The notes: a model not told the origin generated them from the sequence alone. Positions 31,465-46,100 are shown, counted from the first letter of the stretch. The stretch is 64,000 nt of DNA from Ricordea florida (GCA_949710005.1 OX453273.1:37789038-37853037); one strand, 5' to 3'. Program-made: numbers and translations.

Positions 31465-33218
31465 GATAGCAAATCCGAGATGGCGTCACATGAAGATAGC
31501 GTTCGTTACAAGTTTTCCGCTCTAACTTTTGATTGACGCATAGAAAAATGCTTAAATTTCCCCGTGAGGTTGATTTTTAAGGGAACTAGAAAAACTAAGG
31601 ACAAAAGTGTTGTTTATATTGGGTTTTTCTTTGTTTTTTTTTTGTTTTTGTTTTTTTTTTGGGGGGGGGAGGGGGGTATTTTTTAACATCGATCAATCAG
31701 ACTGGGCGATTTAATTGAAATTAATAATGAAGACTTGACGACCTTCTGATCGATTTTGCATTTGCCTTAATTGCTGGTTTTTACTAGCGACGGAGTCAAA
31801 GTCGTAATCGGAGTTATATGCTCGACGCAATCGGAGACGGAAGAATGAGAACGTTTCCATTTTCTTCCGACTCCGCTTATGACTCCGTTGTTTATGTTTA
31901 TTTACGGTGCGTTGTTCCTTTGTCGGGGGGACGATGCGGTTACACGTAGTCTAAGATTTTCCAATTCACAATATAGTTTCTTTCCTGCTATGCATTCAAT
32001 ATAAGCAATTCGCACGTGTGAGATTAATTTCCTGTACTGTGCGACTTTTAGAGGTTTTACAGCTCATCTTAGCGTGACAATAAGTAACGCTTGTAACATA
32101 GTACGGTGCTGTTCAATTTCCTGCATTTTATATAGGCTTTGTCTACAGCTCGCTCTTTTTTCAATAACACTAGATCCGGTGTCACGGTGATATGTGTATC
32201 CCCTACCCCCTACTGCCACAGGGGATACACGTATTACTAGTGATATGTGCACAGGGATGCACATATCACCGGAATGCACATATCACTGTGCCACTGGGCC
32301 AAATTTCCACATCACCCCCTACTTCATAATGCATTATTAGACATTCCTTCATTATTAGTGGTTTGATTCTCTTCTCAGATTTTGCTCGTCGATTGCTTTA
32401 CTATACCCCTTGATTTGATGAGCGGTCTAGAAATATATGATTATTAACTCAGGCAACTATTAATAAACATGCCCATAAAAACACATTCCATGAATGAATT
32501 CAATGGCGAAGAGCCTTTAATTCTTTTCTAAGATAGTATTTGCAATTTCGCAATAAGACACAATAAGCGACAGGTTTTTCCCATAACGTTTCTACTTAAG
32601 GGAAATTTTAAACTCAGGGTTATCAGCAGACAACATGCTCCTGTGTCTGAACAGTTAGGAGAATGTACAGAAAATAAAAGAGGAGAGATTAGAAGGTGCC
32701 TGCGAAAACTGCCTGATTGCTGTAAAACTGTCCTCTCGTGTTGCCAATGTAGGGATTTATCTGACAAAATGTTAGTGGTGGAAAATTATATAAGGTAACG
32801 TTTGTTTTTGAGCGACGCAAACAGAGCAGCGTGTTGTGGGATTTTGTGTCTAATTTTTACTCCTCTCCCCATTCTAATCAATGCGCACGACTATTATTCT
32901 GTAATACTTCTACATCGTCTATGTCTAATACTTAGTCAAACCCTCATTACAGGGGAGGTCAACCAGAAGTTGAATAGGGACACGGTAATTAAGGACTTCT
33001 GTCAATTGAATCCCTCAAGCTGCTGACCTCTATGTAAAAAAATAGGATAAGCTCGTGCTTTAAGTCTGTACGAGTTAAATTGTTTTAAAATTAACCAACA
33101 AAGGCATTTTGCTTAGGTGGGTTGCCGCAAAGACCAGTGGTTAAATATATTAGTGGAATTAAATTTAATGTCTTACACTCACCAATTTTGTTATTAAAAA
33201 GAAATTTCACTGCAGATC
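31031..33218. other. intronic stretch with simple repeats and inverted repeat
   Basis: Contains an (AT)n run at 31,433-31,460, a T/G-rich run at 31,620-31,680 and a nested hairpin at 32,181-32,293. The 87-codon minus frame at 31,094-31,357 (Cys-rich SGCCCCPQHEE) is close to the LINE but was not identified. No exon of the giant gene was recognised. Confidence 0.4.
32181..32293. repeat. nested inverted repeats
   Basis: TGTGTATCCCCT pairs with AGGGGATACAC across a short loop, and GTGATATGTGCACAGGGATGCACATATCAC-type text forms a second palindrome (32,240-32,269), repeated again at 32,270-32,286. The outer flanks GTCACGGTGATATGTG and GCACATATCACTGTG also pair. Probably a small foldback element or tandem duplication of one. 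Confidence 0.7.
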
Positions 33219-33234
33219 TTGCGTCTTGTTATAG

Positions 33235-36200
33235 GCATCGTGGGTGCATTCCAGCTTAATCTGGAAAGTGTGCACAAATCCACAACGTATGGTTCACACG
33301 AGGAAGATGACTCAGGAACATTTCATGCTAAGTACACTGTGCTGTCCGCCAATGAAACACAAGCTCATCTGCATCGTACCTGGACAAATAACGACTACCA
33401 CCGATTCTCAGACGCGACGCCTGTTAGAGGAGAGCACAAGGTTCAGTCGGAGCACCACGCTCACATTCATTTCAAGGATGGAAGAGTAGAAAGAGTTCAT
33501 CGCAAGACCAAGGCGTACTTTAAGCCTTCGAAGGGACACCCGAGGGCCGATAACTTCAAGGGCTTTCCCGAACAAGATATAGAAATGTCAACAAAAGGAT
33601 ACAGCAAACTTACTCTTCGATCGTGTTCTGACAAGGAGCACCAACGTTCCAAGCGCTCGGCTAGTTACGAAAGAGAACATCTGAGGACAGCAAAGTCTCT
33701 CACCTCTGACCGCATAATGTTTGCAGATACCGATAAGATAAAGTGGTCCGAAATCGGCAAAGAGAACGAGAAGGAGAGAAAGAGAAAGACCAGACGGTTT
33801 TATGAAGTATTGCGCTGCTTTACTGATGAGAGCAAAAAGGAGCGAGATATCGCTGACTGCTCCAAGGAGATACATTACATGGTCAGTAATAACGAAAATG
33901 TATTCGAACACATCAAGCGCCTTGTTCAGGATCGAAGCCACCAAAACCTGACCTCTTGGTCTGTATACATAGCTGCTCTGGCTGGTCATGGTAAGATTGA
34001 AGCCCAGAATGTTCTTGCACAAGCAGTCAAGATAGACTACCCGAGGCCTCTTACAGATAAAGAATTCGAGGTATTGCTGGTGGGTACCTTCTACATTCCC
34101 AAAGGTCCGATTCACTCCCAATTGTTTGACGCCCTCTTTGAATTGACAGCCAGAGGACACAGGGGGGATGAACACACAGTCACTGGAATGCTAGTCTTGG
34201 CTGGACTCACCAACAGAGCAATTGAAGCAGGCTATAATGAGACCTTGAGTGACGTTGTAGCTGAACTGATCCATGACAGCTACAAAAACAAGTCAAGCAT
34301 GTATCACCCTGAGAGTCAAGAGCATGAAACGTATCTTCGAGACCACATTTGGGCGTTCGGAAATCTTGGTCACCAATCTGGTATTCCAGTAATTCTTGAC
34401 CATATCAACCATGATAACTCTGGTATTCGATCTGCGGTTGTTTCTGCCATGCGAAAGCTGCCACCACGGCACACAGATCATCATCTGATCACTGCATTGT
34501 ACCAGGACGAAGACAGTGATGTCAAGGCAGCCGTTGTCGATGTCTTCATAGATCGTCACCAGCATCTAAGCGATTCAGTGACGCGAGGCTTAGAGCATGC
34601 GCTCTGGGATGCCCAGGAGGGTGAGACGTTGGACTCATCAGTAAAAGAATTTCTAGAAAACCACGGGAACCATCCTAAGGCCGTTTACTTACGGAAACAA
34701 CGAAGTCATATTCATCGAAGGAAGCGAGCCTTAATTCCATTTCTTCGGCCTCGAGAGTATGCACTTGGCCCGTTCAAACGTTGGGTGAAGACGTATGGTG
34801 GTAAATGGGTGGGAGCGGAGTCCGTTATACGATTTGTCAATCAAGTTAAACTAAAAATCGGCATTTTTGGAGGAAGCTTTGAAGTAAATCTCGACAACCT
34901 TGCCCACATCCGAGCCCATATTCTCAAGTTCGATGTTGATGTTGTTAAAGGTAAAGCTGCTTTCAGAGCATCAGCGAGTTTTAAGAATGATTTCCCTAAG
35001 GATCTCATTCATAACCTTGCTGACGTTGGAGATGATATAGTTACGCAATTTGACAGTATAACAAGTATCATTGGCCAGCAGATCAACAAAGTCAAAGGAA
35101 AGCTGGCTGGATATCTGCCATTATACATCAACGCGTTTTTAGACTTTGTAAATAAGATTGGGGCTTTCGTCCAAAATCTTTTTCAGCCTCTAAAGCCAAT
35201 TGACCTAATTGGCCAGATAGTTGAGCTTGCCAAGGACGTGTTGAGGCGCGTCAAGGACTGGAATAGGCTGACGGACAGAATCAAGAATATACAGTTGGCT
35301 CTCGAAAAACTCACGTTTGTGGATGAAATTTTCGGGAACGTTTTTTCTGCTCTTGACAAGATCCTGGACATAGTAAACGGCATAACAAAGTATTTGCCCC
35401 ATAATTTCCCTAGACCATTTGACATGAGAAAACTTCTTGTGACGCTAAGGTCAGCTTCTGTGGATGTACAGCTTGACAGAATTAGAGAGTTTTTTAGGTC
35501 ATTAGGATTCTCTATACCAAGTGGATTCCGTCTTCAGTTCCCGTTTAGATTCTCGACTCACTTCTTTTTTTCTCTTGAGAAGTTTCAGCAGGTTGCATCA
35601 GATTTGCTGCGTTATGCTAATCGTTTTCTGGACATTTCATCTTTGTTGGAATTTCTGGAAGGAATGAGATTTCCCAGATTGCACTTGCCCAGCCTAGATG
35701 GACGCTTGCCACCATTTCAAGGAAGTGGGTTTAATTTTGGTCTCAGATTTGACTGGCGGACGCAATTGAAGTTTGACCTCAAACTAAAATCACTGGATTT
35801 CCAGAGGTTCATAACAATCCTTTCCAAGCTGGGCGACTTCGCAAGGCAATTTCAACTTCCAGGTTTTGACCTTGACAGGTTTTTTAAAGAAATCATGCCA
35901 GGGAAACTGTTTGATCTAAAGATGTTGTTTAATGAACTGTTTGACGGAAGGCAAAGCGGGCACTCCGCGAATCCAGCTCAAGTGCTTCAAGAGTTTTTGG
36001 TTAAAGTGATGGATCTGTTTGACTCAAAGTTTTCAAAAATATCAGCAATAAGCGACATTACAGTTTTCTTCCAGGAACTTGGCCCCACTGTGCTACGGTT
36101 TGCAGAGAACAATTTAAAACGAATTTGTAAAGTACAAAAACTGGCTCTTGACTCCTCTCAAGAACTGGGGGTATTTGGAGAAAACGTCGAAACAGAAGGA

Positions 36201-39200
36201 ATTCGGGTCCTTCAGAAAGTCGAGAATACAACTCAGAGCGTTCTGACAGAGTTATCGAACTTCACTGTACTTATTGATACTTTAATCAGTGACATTGAAC
36301 GCAACTTTACCGCAGCAGCTAAAGGATTTGTTTCAGATTCTTTGCAAGATCTCAGTACCAGGCTGAAAGACATTCAAAATCTGGCGGACGAGATTGTTGA
36401 CTTTGCTAACGGAACAGCATCCAAAGAAGATGGAGCATGCTCGAAAGCTACGGCTTTCTCGGTAGATGCCATTGATAGAGTTCAAGACAATGCTCGTGAA
36501 GCAGTAACTAAACTCAAAGATTTTATCGGACCTTTAGCTTCAGAGATCACTTCGTTTGGAACGGACTTGAAATCTGCCGTAACAAAAGTTGAAACATGGT
36601 ACGAAGAAAACTTAGCTGCTAGAGTTGGAAAAATTTCTCATGTTGAACGGATCATTTCCGACTTTCTATCAATTTTGGACACAAAAAAAGAATTTCTAAA
36701 CATAGTGCGTGAAGTGGCTACTGGTGTTAATGGAATTCTTAAGCACCTGCAAGATCTCCCGCAATACGCGAACAGAGCAAGAAAAACAGCAGATGATGTA
36801 ATTGATTTCACAAACAAGGCACAGAATTACCAAGACGAGATTCAAAAGCTAGACATTCGAAGGCCGTTCGGAATCGACTTTCATGAACGGCTTAACGACG
36901 TTTGCAGCGAGTTTAGTAACATTACGACGGACGCCCTAAGGAAAGTAGGAAGCTATAATGTTGTGAGAGAGGTAGAGGGCTTCTTTAAAGAAGAAGCTGA
37001 TAAACTTATCAGTAAAAGTATCTCAAAGTTTAGAGAGTTAAAAAAGCCCATACTTGAGATTCAAGGAGAGCTAAGAGACATCATGTCCATTGTGCGTAAA
37101 GTGATAACAGTCCTAATAGATCTGAAGCCCTTCACAAACAATTTTACACCAATTCTTACCACCGTTGGAAGACTCCCTGACTGTCATCAAATGAGACTGA
37201 TATTCATTGAGAGCACCCGACCTTGCGTTCGTAAAGCCCTGGCGGTGGGAACATATGTAAGAGATCAATACGATGACTTCAGAAAGGAGATTCAAGTTCT
37301 TTATGGTATGGTACCTGAAACTTGGAAAAACCTTAAGGTGCAAAAATGTATCAAAGGTGTTACTTGCATTTCCAAGATGTTCATTTACCAGGCAAACGCT
37401 ATAAAAGATAAGGCAGACGTGTTGAAGAAGACCTTTGAGGAAGCAAGTGGATACAGTGATAAACTTCAAACCTGTGAACTCGGAGTTAGTAATATTACTG
37501 CGGTTGTTAACACATTGCAGTTTCTTATTGAGCAGGTCAAGAATTTCTCTGTCAAAGATAATGTACAGAAAGTAAAGGCCGTTCTGGAAGAGATCACAGG
37601 CCGAAAAAGTGAAGATCAGGGTGGTGGTAGTGGATTACAGAAAAGATCGGTTAAAGACGTAAAAGAACGGGTTAAACGGATTATTGATTACATACAAAAG
37701 GCAAAAGATACAAAAACGAAAATGGAAGATTTGCTTGAAAAAACTTTTCAATCCATGCGCATTGTCTACGATAATGCTGTAGTCGATCATGTTGAAGCCC
37801 TTGAGAACGTGCGCACCAAACTCAAGCGATCTTATAAATTGTGGCAAAAAATGAAAGGCATAAACAGTGTCCTACAAGGTTTGCAAACCATAACAAGTAG
37901 TGCTTCAGATTATGCCGATAAGTTGAAGGTTGTGACTGTTTCGTTGTCAAATCCGATTCTTGACCTTCTTACTAAAACGAACGACCTCAGTAACGTTGTG
38001 AAGCCCTATCTTGATAAATATTCCAACGACGTTAACGAAACAGTGACGAAAGTCAACGGATTCTTAGATAAAATCACCGATTTTCTCAACGTTATTCAGC
38101 TTCGCCAAAAAAGTCTTGACCCAGGTACTTTCAAGCCTTGGCAAGAGATACCATACTGCTCTGAAGAGGTCTGTTTACGATGTCTTAGACGTTCGTCTTC
38201 ACTTTATCTAAGAACCATCTTCACCTGGAGGTTCCCTCATCTGGATGATCTGTCGTCAATGGATAAAAGCGGACGGTGGTTGACCCCTGGTCTTTTTGAT
38301 GATTACAAGGTCGAAGGAATTGCTCAACTCTCGAACAGAGAGATGTTACTCGGTATGCATGGTGTGGCGGGTAACGAACAAAAAGCATCGCTGCTGGTTG
38401 TTACTAATCCTGGGAACGGAGTTAAAAAAATCATTCAACTTGGCAACCAAGGAAACCCTTTATTGGTTAAAATAGGAGGAGTTGCTATCGCTCGGGATTA
38501 CATCTGGATCAGTGACAAAAATTCCAAACATATATACTCAATCACAAAGTCAAGTGTTACAAGATCATTTTCGTCTCCTCGACCTTCGTGGATTAGCGTC
38601 TCTAATACTTTATCTGTTGAGGGAACAGCTTCTTCAGTCTCCTATGATGAAAGAAGTTATGTCCTGTGGGTGACTGATGGAAAATCCGGTAACGCATATG
38701 GCTATCAGTTGTCAGTATCTGGTGAACTTGTTGGTGGTGGTTTGACTCCTAATAGAATCATTCATATTGGCGAGAATGCACAGGGTATGGCAATTGTGAG
38801 ACAGTTTAACACGGAGTATGTTTGTATCTCAAAGTGTGCGATGATTGCAGGATACCAGTGCAAGTTAGAGTTTCATGATATAAGTGGAGGTGACGAGACG
38901 GGCGAACACACATTAGCGAGGGTAGTGAGAACTCCTTCTGGTCTCGAGTCTGTGACTAATGTTGATAGTGAAGTAATAGCTGTGGCATTTTCAAGTGGCA
39001 CCTTTGCTGAAAAAGACGCCGTCGAGTTAGTCGGTGGAGATTTTGAAGACAGATACTTCCGTATTAGGCTGCCTATTCTTAAAACGACATTTGCAATTAA
39101 CGAGAATTGCCTTTTCTTCAGGGTGAAGAACGATGATATATTACGACCTAAACCACTGTTTCCTATTGAAGATATGATTTGCGGGAGATCGAGGAGAAGA

Positions 39201-42200
39201 CGCGCCACACAAATCCTTTTAGAGTCAGACGTTTATACAGAGCAGCTCGAAAAAGTGCACTGGAAAAGCAATAGAGCGCGAAGCGATACGTCAGGTCTTG
39301 CAACCTGCTCAACTACGTTCTCAGGAAGTGTAATCCGAGGCCAGGAGAAGTTCCTCCCTGAAATTTCTCAGATACTAATTGTGTTTGGGATACCTATAAG
39401 ACTCTTTGCTGGGGCTGAAGGTCACTACAGTGTTGACATCCAAGGACAGGTCTGTATGAGGGACAAGACATTTAGATTGGGCCTTGTACCTGGAGCATGG
39501 TTGTCGGTTTATGCTGGAGCAGCTTTGTCAATTATTGTAGCCGAGGCGGGAGTAACAATCGAGGCGAGGTTGCTTGAGACCTATTTCATTCCTGAACTCC
39601 GGACAAAGATAGACAAATGGCCGTTGAAAGCTTGTATCGAGCTGAAGCTTAGGATGACTCCACTTCGTATTAGAGTATGGCTTTGGTTTAGATTCCGTTT
39701 ATGCATCGGGATCAGATGTGGGTTGATTTATTGTATCCCTCAAATCAATTGGTGCTCTAAAATTACGTTCGCAGAGTGGTGGTGGTCGGAAAGAACCATT
39801 GATAGAACGCTATTCACTAACTGTAAAGCAGACGAAGATAGGACTCCGCCAATTCCTGGAAAATGCAAGGCACGTCAAGCAGCTGACAAAAAATACTTTG
39901 TTCAGTGGCAGGGCTTCAGGGAAGATACGAAGATCAGTAGTTACCAAGTAAAAATCGGGTCAATTCCAGGGTCTGGAGACGACTACTCTTCCTGGGTGGG
40001 TACGTCACTAAGCCTCGTAGTTCCCGACCTGTCCATTATGCATGGAAGGGACGTGTATTTTAGTGTCAAGGCTACAAATAATGCCGGACTTGACAGCCCC
40101 CTAGTACATTGTCCGAAGTTCCAGGCAAGGCGAAAGGGGCCTCAAATTCGCTACGTGTATGACGGTGTATTTGATGGGCAAGATGTAGATTACCAATCAG
40201 ACTCTTACGCAATAGGCATGAACTTTGCATTCAGAAGCAAGGCCGTGGATATCGTACAAATTAAGTGGGGAGTTTCTACATCGTCACGATGTACTCTCGA
40301 TGAAGCAGAAGCAAACGTCATTCCGATGACTTCGCTAGGCGATTCCGCTTCTATACAAATATCTGGTCTTGATCTACAACATGGAAAAACTTATTTCACT
40401 CGCCTGTATGCGATGGATTTCATTGGTCTAAAGGCGGTAATGTGTAGTGATGGAGTTCTAATTGATACTAAACCACCCATACCTGGCAATTTTCAGGATG
40501 GAGCAGGCGAAAAAGATGCCACATTTTTGCCTTCCTTGAGGCGTGTTCGAGGAAAATTTGATCCCTTTCTTGATCCCGAGAGCCCAATGGTGAAATATGA
40601 ATGGAAAATAGTACGTAACGACAGCTCTGTTGACGTTACATCCTTTGTAGACATTCCACTTAGCCAACAGACACCTCTTATGGACAGTCTTTTGCTAGAG
40701 CCTGGTTTTTCTTACAAACTGGTCCTTCGCGGTACTAATGCAGCCGGGCTACGAGCAATAACAGAAACGAACGGCTTTATACCGGACTCCTCACCACCGA
40801 AATGTGACGGAAGAGTAATTGACGTTATCGATGAAGAGGGCAAAATCGATGTAGACTTTGTAAGGGATTTGAATGATATTCAAGCCAAGTGGAGCTGTGC
40901 AGACCCAGAAAGTGGAATTCAGGCTCAGTTGGTTAGTGTTGGAACTTATCCTGGTGGTGATGATGTTAGGAGTTTCCAAAACGTTACTTCTGTTTCACAT
41001 ACCAAACATAAAGACGGGACAGTTTTCGTGAGCTTCTCTAATATAGCTATTCGTCCAAAGGTGAGATACCATGTGACCGTGAAGGCCATTAATGGAGCGA
41101 GCCTCAAGAAAACTATTGCTTCTGATGGGATTCTTATCGACATGACACCGCCAACTGTCGCACCACAATACGTTATGGACGGAACAAAAGGAAAGGACAA
41201 GAATTTTACCAGTGAGAGATTTATGTTCAGTGCTCAGTGGGAGCAAGCATTTGCGGATGCAGAGAGTGGGATAGCAGAATATTGGGTAGGACTTGGCACA
41301 ATACCTGGCGTAACTAATACCTTGGAGTTAAAGAACGTCGGCTCGCAAACAACTGCGACATTATCAGGACTTCTCTTGAAAAGTGGTCAGCGCTACTTTG
41401 TGACAGTGGTTGGTTGTAATGGCGTCGGAATGTGTATCAATACTAGTAGTAATGGAGCTGTTGTAGACTTTATTCCCCCGCATGCTGGAACAGTCATCAC
41501 GGGTTTAAAAGGTCCTCCGGTTCTCTACCAGTGGATATCGAAAGCGGTGTGGGCTCGCTGGAACTGGTGCTTATCAGATGAGAAACGATTCACCGACATT
41601 CTGAACAGTTTTCAATGCAGTAACGACAGTTTTTACGATGTTCACAGTGGCATTGCTGCGTTTGCAATTTCAGTGGCTTCCATGAATACAGAAGCTTTAC
41701 ACGGCTCCTTAAAAACAGTTGGCAGAGTGCGATACACGGGACGGAATGTTGATCTAGAAGATGGCATGTACTCAATTGTTATAGAGGCCAAAGATAGAGC
41801 AGGCATGAAGGGCCGAGGGTTGTCAAATACATTTGTCGTAGACAGCAGTCCTCCCGCTGTTACATACGTGCAGCACGGCTATGATGGTCAGGCGCTAGAA
41901 TACACAAATGCAATTGTGATCATCTTCAAGGGTTACTTTGAGATTGAAGACGATCTCTCTAACGTAGCAGAGTTCAAAGTCGGCGTTGGAAGTTTTGCAG
42001 GTGCTGATGATGTCATAAAGTTTCATACCAAAACATTTTCCTTTCCTGTTTCATCATTACGAACAAACTGGACATCACAAACACCATTTCATCTCGAGAA
42101 CAATCGACATTATTACATTACAGTATGGGCTATAAACAGTGCTGGTCTGTTCACCATCAAATCATCACCTCCACTGCTGTCTGATTGGGATCCTCCTAGC

Positions 42201-43111
42201 AACGGGATTATCTTGGATGGGTGGGGCTTGACTGATTTGCTATATCAAAGCTACTCTTCGATCTACCGGGCTCACTGGTACGGTTTCACTGATTTTTCTG
42301 GAATTAAGCACGTTTATCTTGGTCTTTCCAGTCAGCCAAGATCAGTTTATTGTGATGTGAAGGAGGAGGAAAGGGTTCCAAAAAACACCTCTTATCACGT
42401 GCTCTCTGGACTGAACTTAACGTCGGGGAAAAGATATTACGCTTGCGTTAAAATTGTAGACAGAGCAGGCAATTCCGAGATCTTTCGTTCTAACGGAATT
42501 CTCCTAGATACCACTCCCCCTCTTGCGGGGTTTGTATCTGATGGACGACCGGGGAAAGAAGTTGATGTGCAGATTGAGAATTCTATCCTTCGAGCTTCTT
42601 GGGCTAATTTCACTGAGCTGGAAACCAAAATTGTGTCTTACTACTTGGCGTTTGGTTCTTCACCTGGCTCTGAAGACGTTCAGGGATTCACAGATGTCGG
42701 TCACGTAAACACAGCTTCAAGCTCACGATTTAAGGTCTCTGAGCTTACAAGTGGTCAACGTTATTATGCAACGGTCATTGCGTACAATGTGCTTGGTATG
42801 CCAAGTGCTGCGGTATCCTCTGATGGTGTATTGGTAGATTTTACTCCACCAGTGTTTTCAAGAGTAGTTCATGATGGCCTTGATCCAGGTCAGGACTTAC
42901 ATATCACGACAAAGGGCTTTCTTTCCGCCTCGTGGGCTTGTGAAGATCCTGAAACGTCTCTCTCGTCCGTCCAAATTGGATTTGGTCTACAGCCAGGAGA
43001 AACAGACATAATAAACTTGACAAATATACCAAATGATCAGCGTTCGTATGCTATCGAGTACGATCTTCAACCCGGATACAGCTATTTTGCCACAGTAAGA
43101 TGCGTGAATAG
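33235..43111 (+). CDS. giant LLTP/FN3 protein, main exon, part before the LINE
   Basis: Acceptor TTGTTATAG precedes 33,235, and the exon starts in phase 1. In residues counted from 16,101: the rest of the Vitellogenin_N barrel and helical HEAT-like layer (84-about 570, with FEVLLVGTFYIP and DHIWAFGNLGHQ); a furin-type site RSKR (about 221) and RRKR (about 578); a long helical, coiled-coil-prone part (about 670-1720) rich in Phe/Leu; a propeller-like part (about 1755-2055, with KIGGVAIARDYIWISDKNSK); a further RRRR site (2070); a beta/Cys domain (about 2100-2285); and FN3-like repeats from about 2290. Each repeat has a W...F.D.ESGI core and ends in a SDGV-VD.TPP linker. The frame stays open for 9.9 kb and is closed by a stop right after the LINE join. 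Confidence 0.85.
43097..43111 (+). repeat. left target-site duplication of the LINE
   Basis: AAGATGCGTGAATAG lies immediately before the LINE. It recurs as AAGATGCGTGAATAG at 46,794-46,808 after the poly(A), where the first AA merges with the tail. Confidence 0.9.
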
Positions 43112-46100
43112 TTGATTGAAATGTTCAAAGAAAATATGAATTTGACGGACATTTGGCGTGATCTTCATCCGGACTCTCAGCGTTTCACGTGGAGAAGAAA
43201 TAAACCAGAAATTCACTGTAGATTAGACTTTTTTTTGATTAGTTCAAGCTTATCTACCGATGCACTTGAGGCGGATATTCTACCGGGCTTTAAAACTGAT
43301 CACTCTCTTATTACGTTGTCTCTTGGCACTAAAACAAACCCCAGAGGACCAGGTTTCTGGAAGTTGAACTGCCACTTTCTAAAGGATCTTGAATATATTA
43401 ATATTATCAAAGAAACCATAAATGTAGTGTCAAATGATTACAAAGAAGACGAGTCAGTAGACGCGGTGCTTTTATGGGATGTGATGAAAATGCAAATAAG
43501 AGCAGCTTCGATTAAATATGCAAAACAACAAAAGGCAAAGCAAAACTGTACTGTGAAGGCTCTAGAGACTGAGATTTTAATGCTTGAATGTAAACTTGAA
43601 AATGACCTTTCCGAAGTTGAGAAGCGTGAAATCCGCATGAAACTAGAGATTAAGAAACAAAGCTTAGAACAATGGATCAAATACAAAACTCAGGGTTCGA
43701 TTATCAGGTCCAGAATGCGTTGGTACAATGAAGGTGAGAAAAATACAAAGTATTTTTTTGAGTTGGAGAAAAGGCATTTTAATAGTAAAACAATAAGAAA
43801 TCTGAAAATCGATGACAACATCATTTTAAACACAGATGAAGAAATCTTAAATGAAGCGAAACGCTTTTATCAAGCACTGTACGCGTCAAACAATGGCTCT
43901 TTTCAAAACGTTTCTGGCGAAGACCTTTTTTTCCAAAAAGAGAACCATTGTACAATAAGTGATGATGAAAGAAAACTTTGTGAAGGTCTGCTAACGGCTG
44001 CTGAATGTCTGGAAAGCTTAAAAACTATGGAATCAAACAAAACACCTGGAACGGACGGAATTCCAGTTGAATTTTATAAAGTCTTTTGGAATGACATTAA
44101 GCCCTTTTTTCTCTCTGCTATTAATGCTTCCCATGCTAAAGGTCTTCTCTCCATATCACAGAGGAGAGGATTATTAACTTTGATTCCAAAGAAAGATAAA
44201 TCTCTATGTTACATAAAAAACTGGAGACCCATCTCGCTTTTAAATTGTGATTATAAAATCGCAGCAAAATCAATCGCTAACAGAATCAAAAGAACTTTGC
44301 CTTCGGTGATTGACAGTGATCAAACAGGCTTCCAAAAAAACAGGTTTATTGGCGAAAATATAACGCTGTTAAATAGCATTTTAAGCTATACAGATATCGA
44401 AAAAATTCCAGGACTTCTCCTTTTCATTGATTTTGAAAAAGCTTTTGACACTCTTGAATGGTCGTTTATTGAAAAGACTTTAAAATATTATAACTTTGGA
44501 GATTCTCTTGTACACTGGATAAAGCTCTTTTATACTGACATTAGCAGCAGTATACAAAACAATGGCTGGTCTTCAGATTTCTTTCTTTTGGGGAGAGGTG
44601 TGCGTCAAGGCTGTCCCCTGTCCCCTTACCTGTTTATTTTATGTGCTGAAATCCTGGGGGCAGCAGTAAGACGAGATAAATTAATTCGTGGTATTCAAAT
44701 CTTGGACAATGAATGCAAAATAAGCCAGTATGCTGATGACACCACGCTCACATTGGACGGTACAAAGTCCTCAATAGAAAGATCCTTCTGGCTACTTAAT
44801 ATCTTTGCTAAATTGTCAGGCCTAAAAGTCAACTACGAGAAGACTGAGGCACTCTGGATTGGATCTTTCAAAAACCGAACAGATAAACTAGAAATAAATC
44901 AAAACATCAACTGGAGTTCTCGGAAGGTCAAAGCTCTTGGAGTATGGTTTTCGATTAGCAAGGAAGAAGCTGTCATGCTAAATTACCAGGAAAAGAAGGA
45001 GAAAATCTCTAAAATCTTAGGTTGCTGGCAGCTCAAAAGATTAACTCTGCTCGGGAAAGTTACGGTTATTAAAAGCTTAGCTGCATCTCAGCTTGTTTAT
45101 ATCATGTCATCTTTGCCATCCTCGCAGTCTCATCTGAAAGAAATACATCAACTTCTGTACAGTTTTCTGTGGGATGGGAGAGGGGATAAAATTAAAAGAA
45201 GTGTGATGTTAAACGAATATAAAGATGGTGGATTAAAAATGTTAGACATTCAATCCTTCAATCAAGCTCTGAAAACCAAATGGGTAAAGAAGTATCTTGA
45301 TGATAACAATCAAGCAAAATGGAAATTATTTTTTGAATATTTCATTAAACAACATGACGGTAAATTACTTCTGACTGGTAATTTGAAGCAAGCTGATGTA
45401 GCTGGTTTAAACATTCAGGACTCTTTTACTAACGAAGTAATCGAATTCTGGTTTAATCTAATCTATGAAGAAAACCCATCACATTTCGCTAATGTGCCAG
45501 TTTGGTACAACTCTCTTATAAGAATTGAAAACCAGCCAATCTCTTATTATGATTGGTCTCGTGCGGGAGTTAATCAGGTCAAAGACTTGCTAGATCAAAA
45601 GTCTGAATTTTTAACGTATAAAGATTTTAAAACTCGCTACAAAGTTAATACCACTTTTTTAAGGTACTATGGTGTAGTTTCCGCTCTGACAAAATTAAAA
45701 AAGTCTTTTCAACACCAGACTACGATGAATTCTGAAGACCAACTTACTCGTAGTCAAAAGTTACTATCGTCCTCAAACTTTTGCAAGGAGGCGTATAAGT
45801 TAATTGTCAAAGGAATTACTTCATCACCTGATAAAAGCCAAAGCAAATGGATAGCTGACTGCGAAAATTACAAAAACTTTATAGAATGGGATAAGTCATA
45901 CATTTTGCCTTTCTACTGCACGAAAGAAACCAAACTTCGGAATTTCCAATTTAAGTTTTTGCACAGAAGAATTGCAACAAATGATTATCTCTATAAAATA
46001 GGTATCTCCTTAACAGATATATGTACATTCTGTGAACAAAAAAAGGAAAGCTTGATTCATCTCTTCTGGGACTGTGATTTCGTTCAAACGTTTTGGCAAA

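Larger units (their letters stand above)
16351..33234 (+). other. 16.9-kb intron of the giant gene, filled with nested elements
   Basis: Starts GTTTTT and ends TTGTTATAG. It contains, in order, a transposase start, a solo-LTR-like unit, a peptidase-like relic, a LINE RT relic, a tRNA-like sequence, the virus/Polinton-like element with a nested Helitron-like copy, and a CR1/L2-type LINE. No host exon was recognised inside it, and the flanking phases (1 and 1) join without one. Confidence 0.75.

Noticed and set aside
33219..33234. Start of translation of the giant gene at 33,219
   Set aside because: The only in-frame start there is TTG, and it lies in intron sequence ahead of the acceptor TTGTTATAG. 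Exon 16,101-16,350 gives a phase-matched upstream coding exon.
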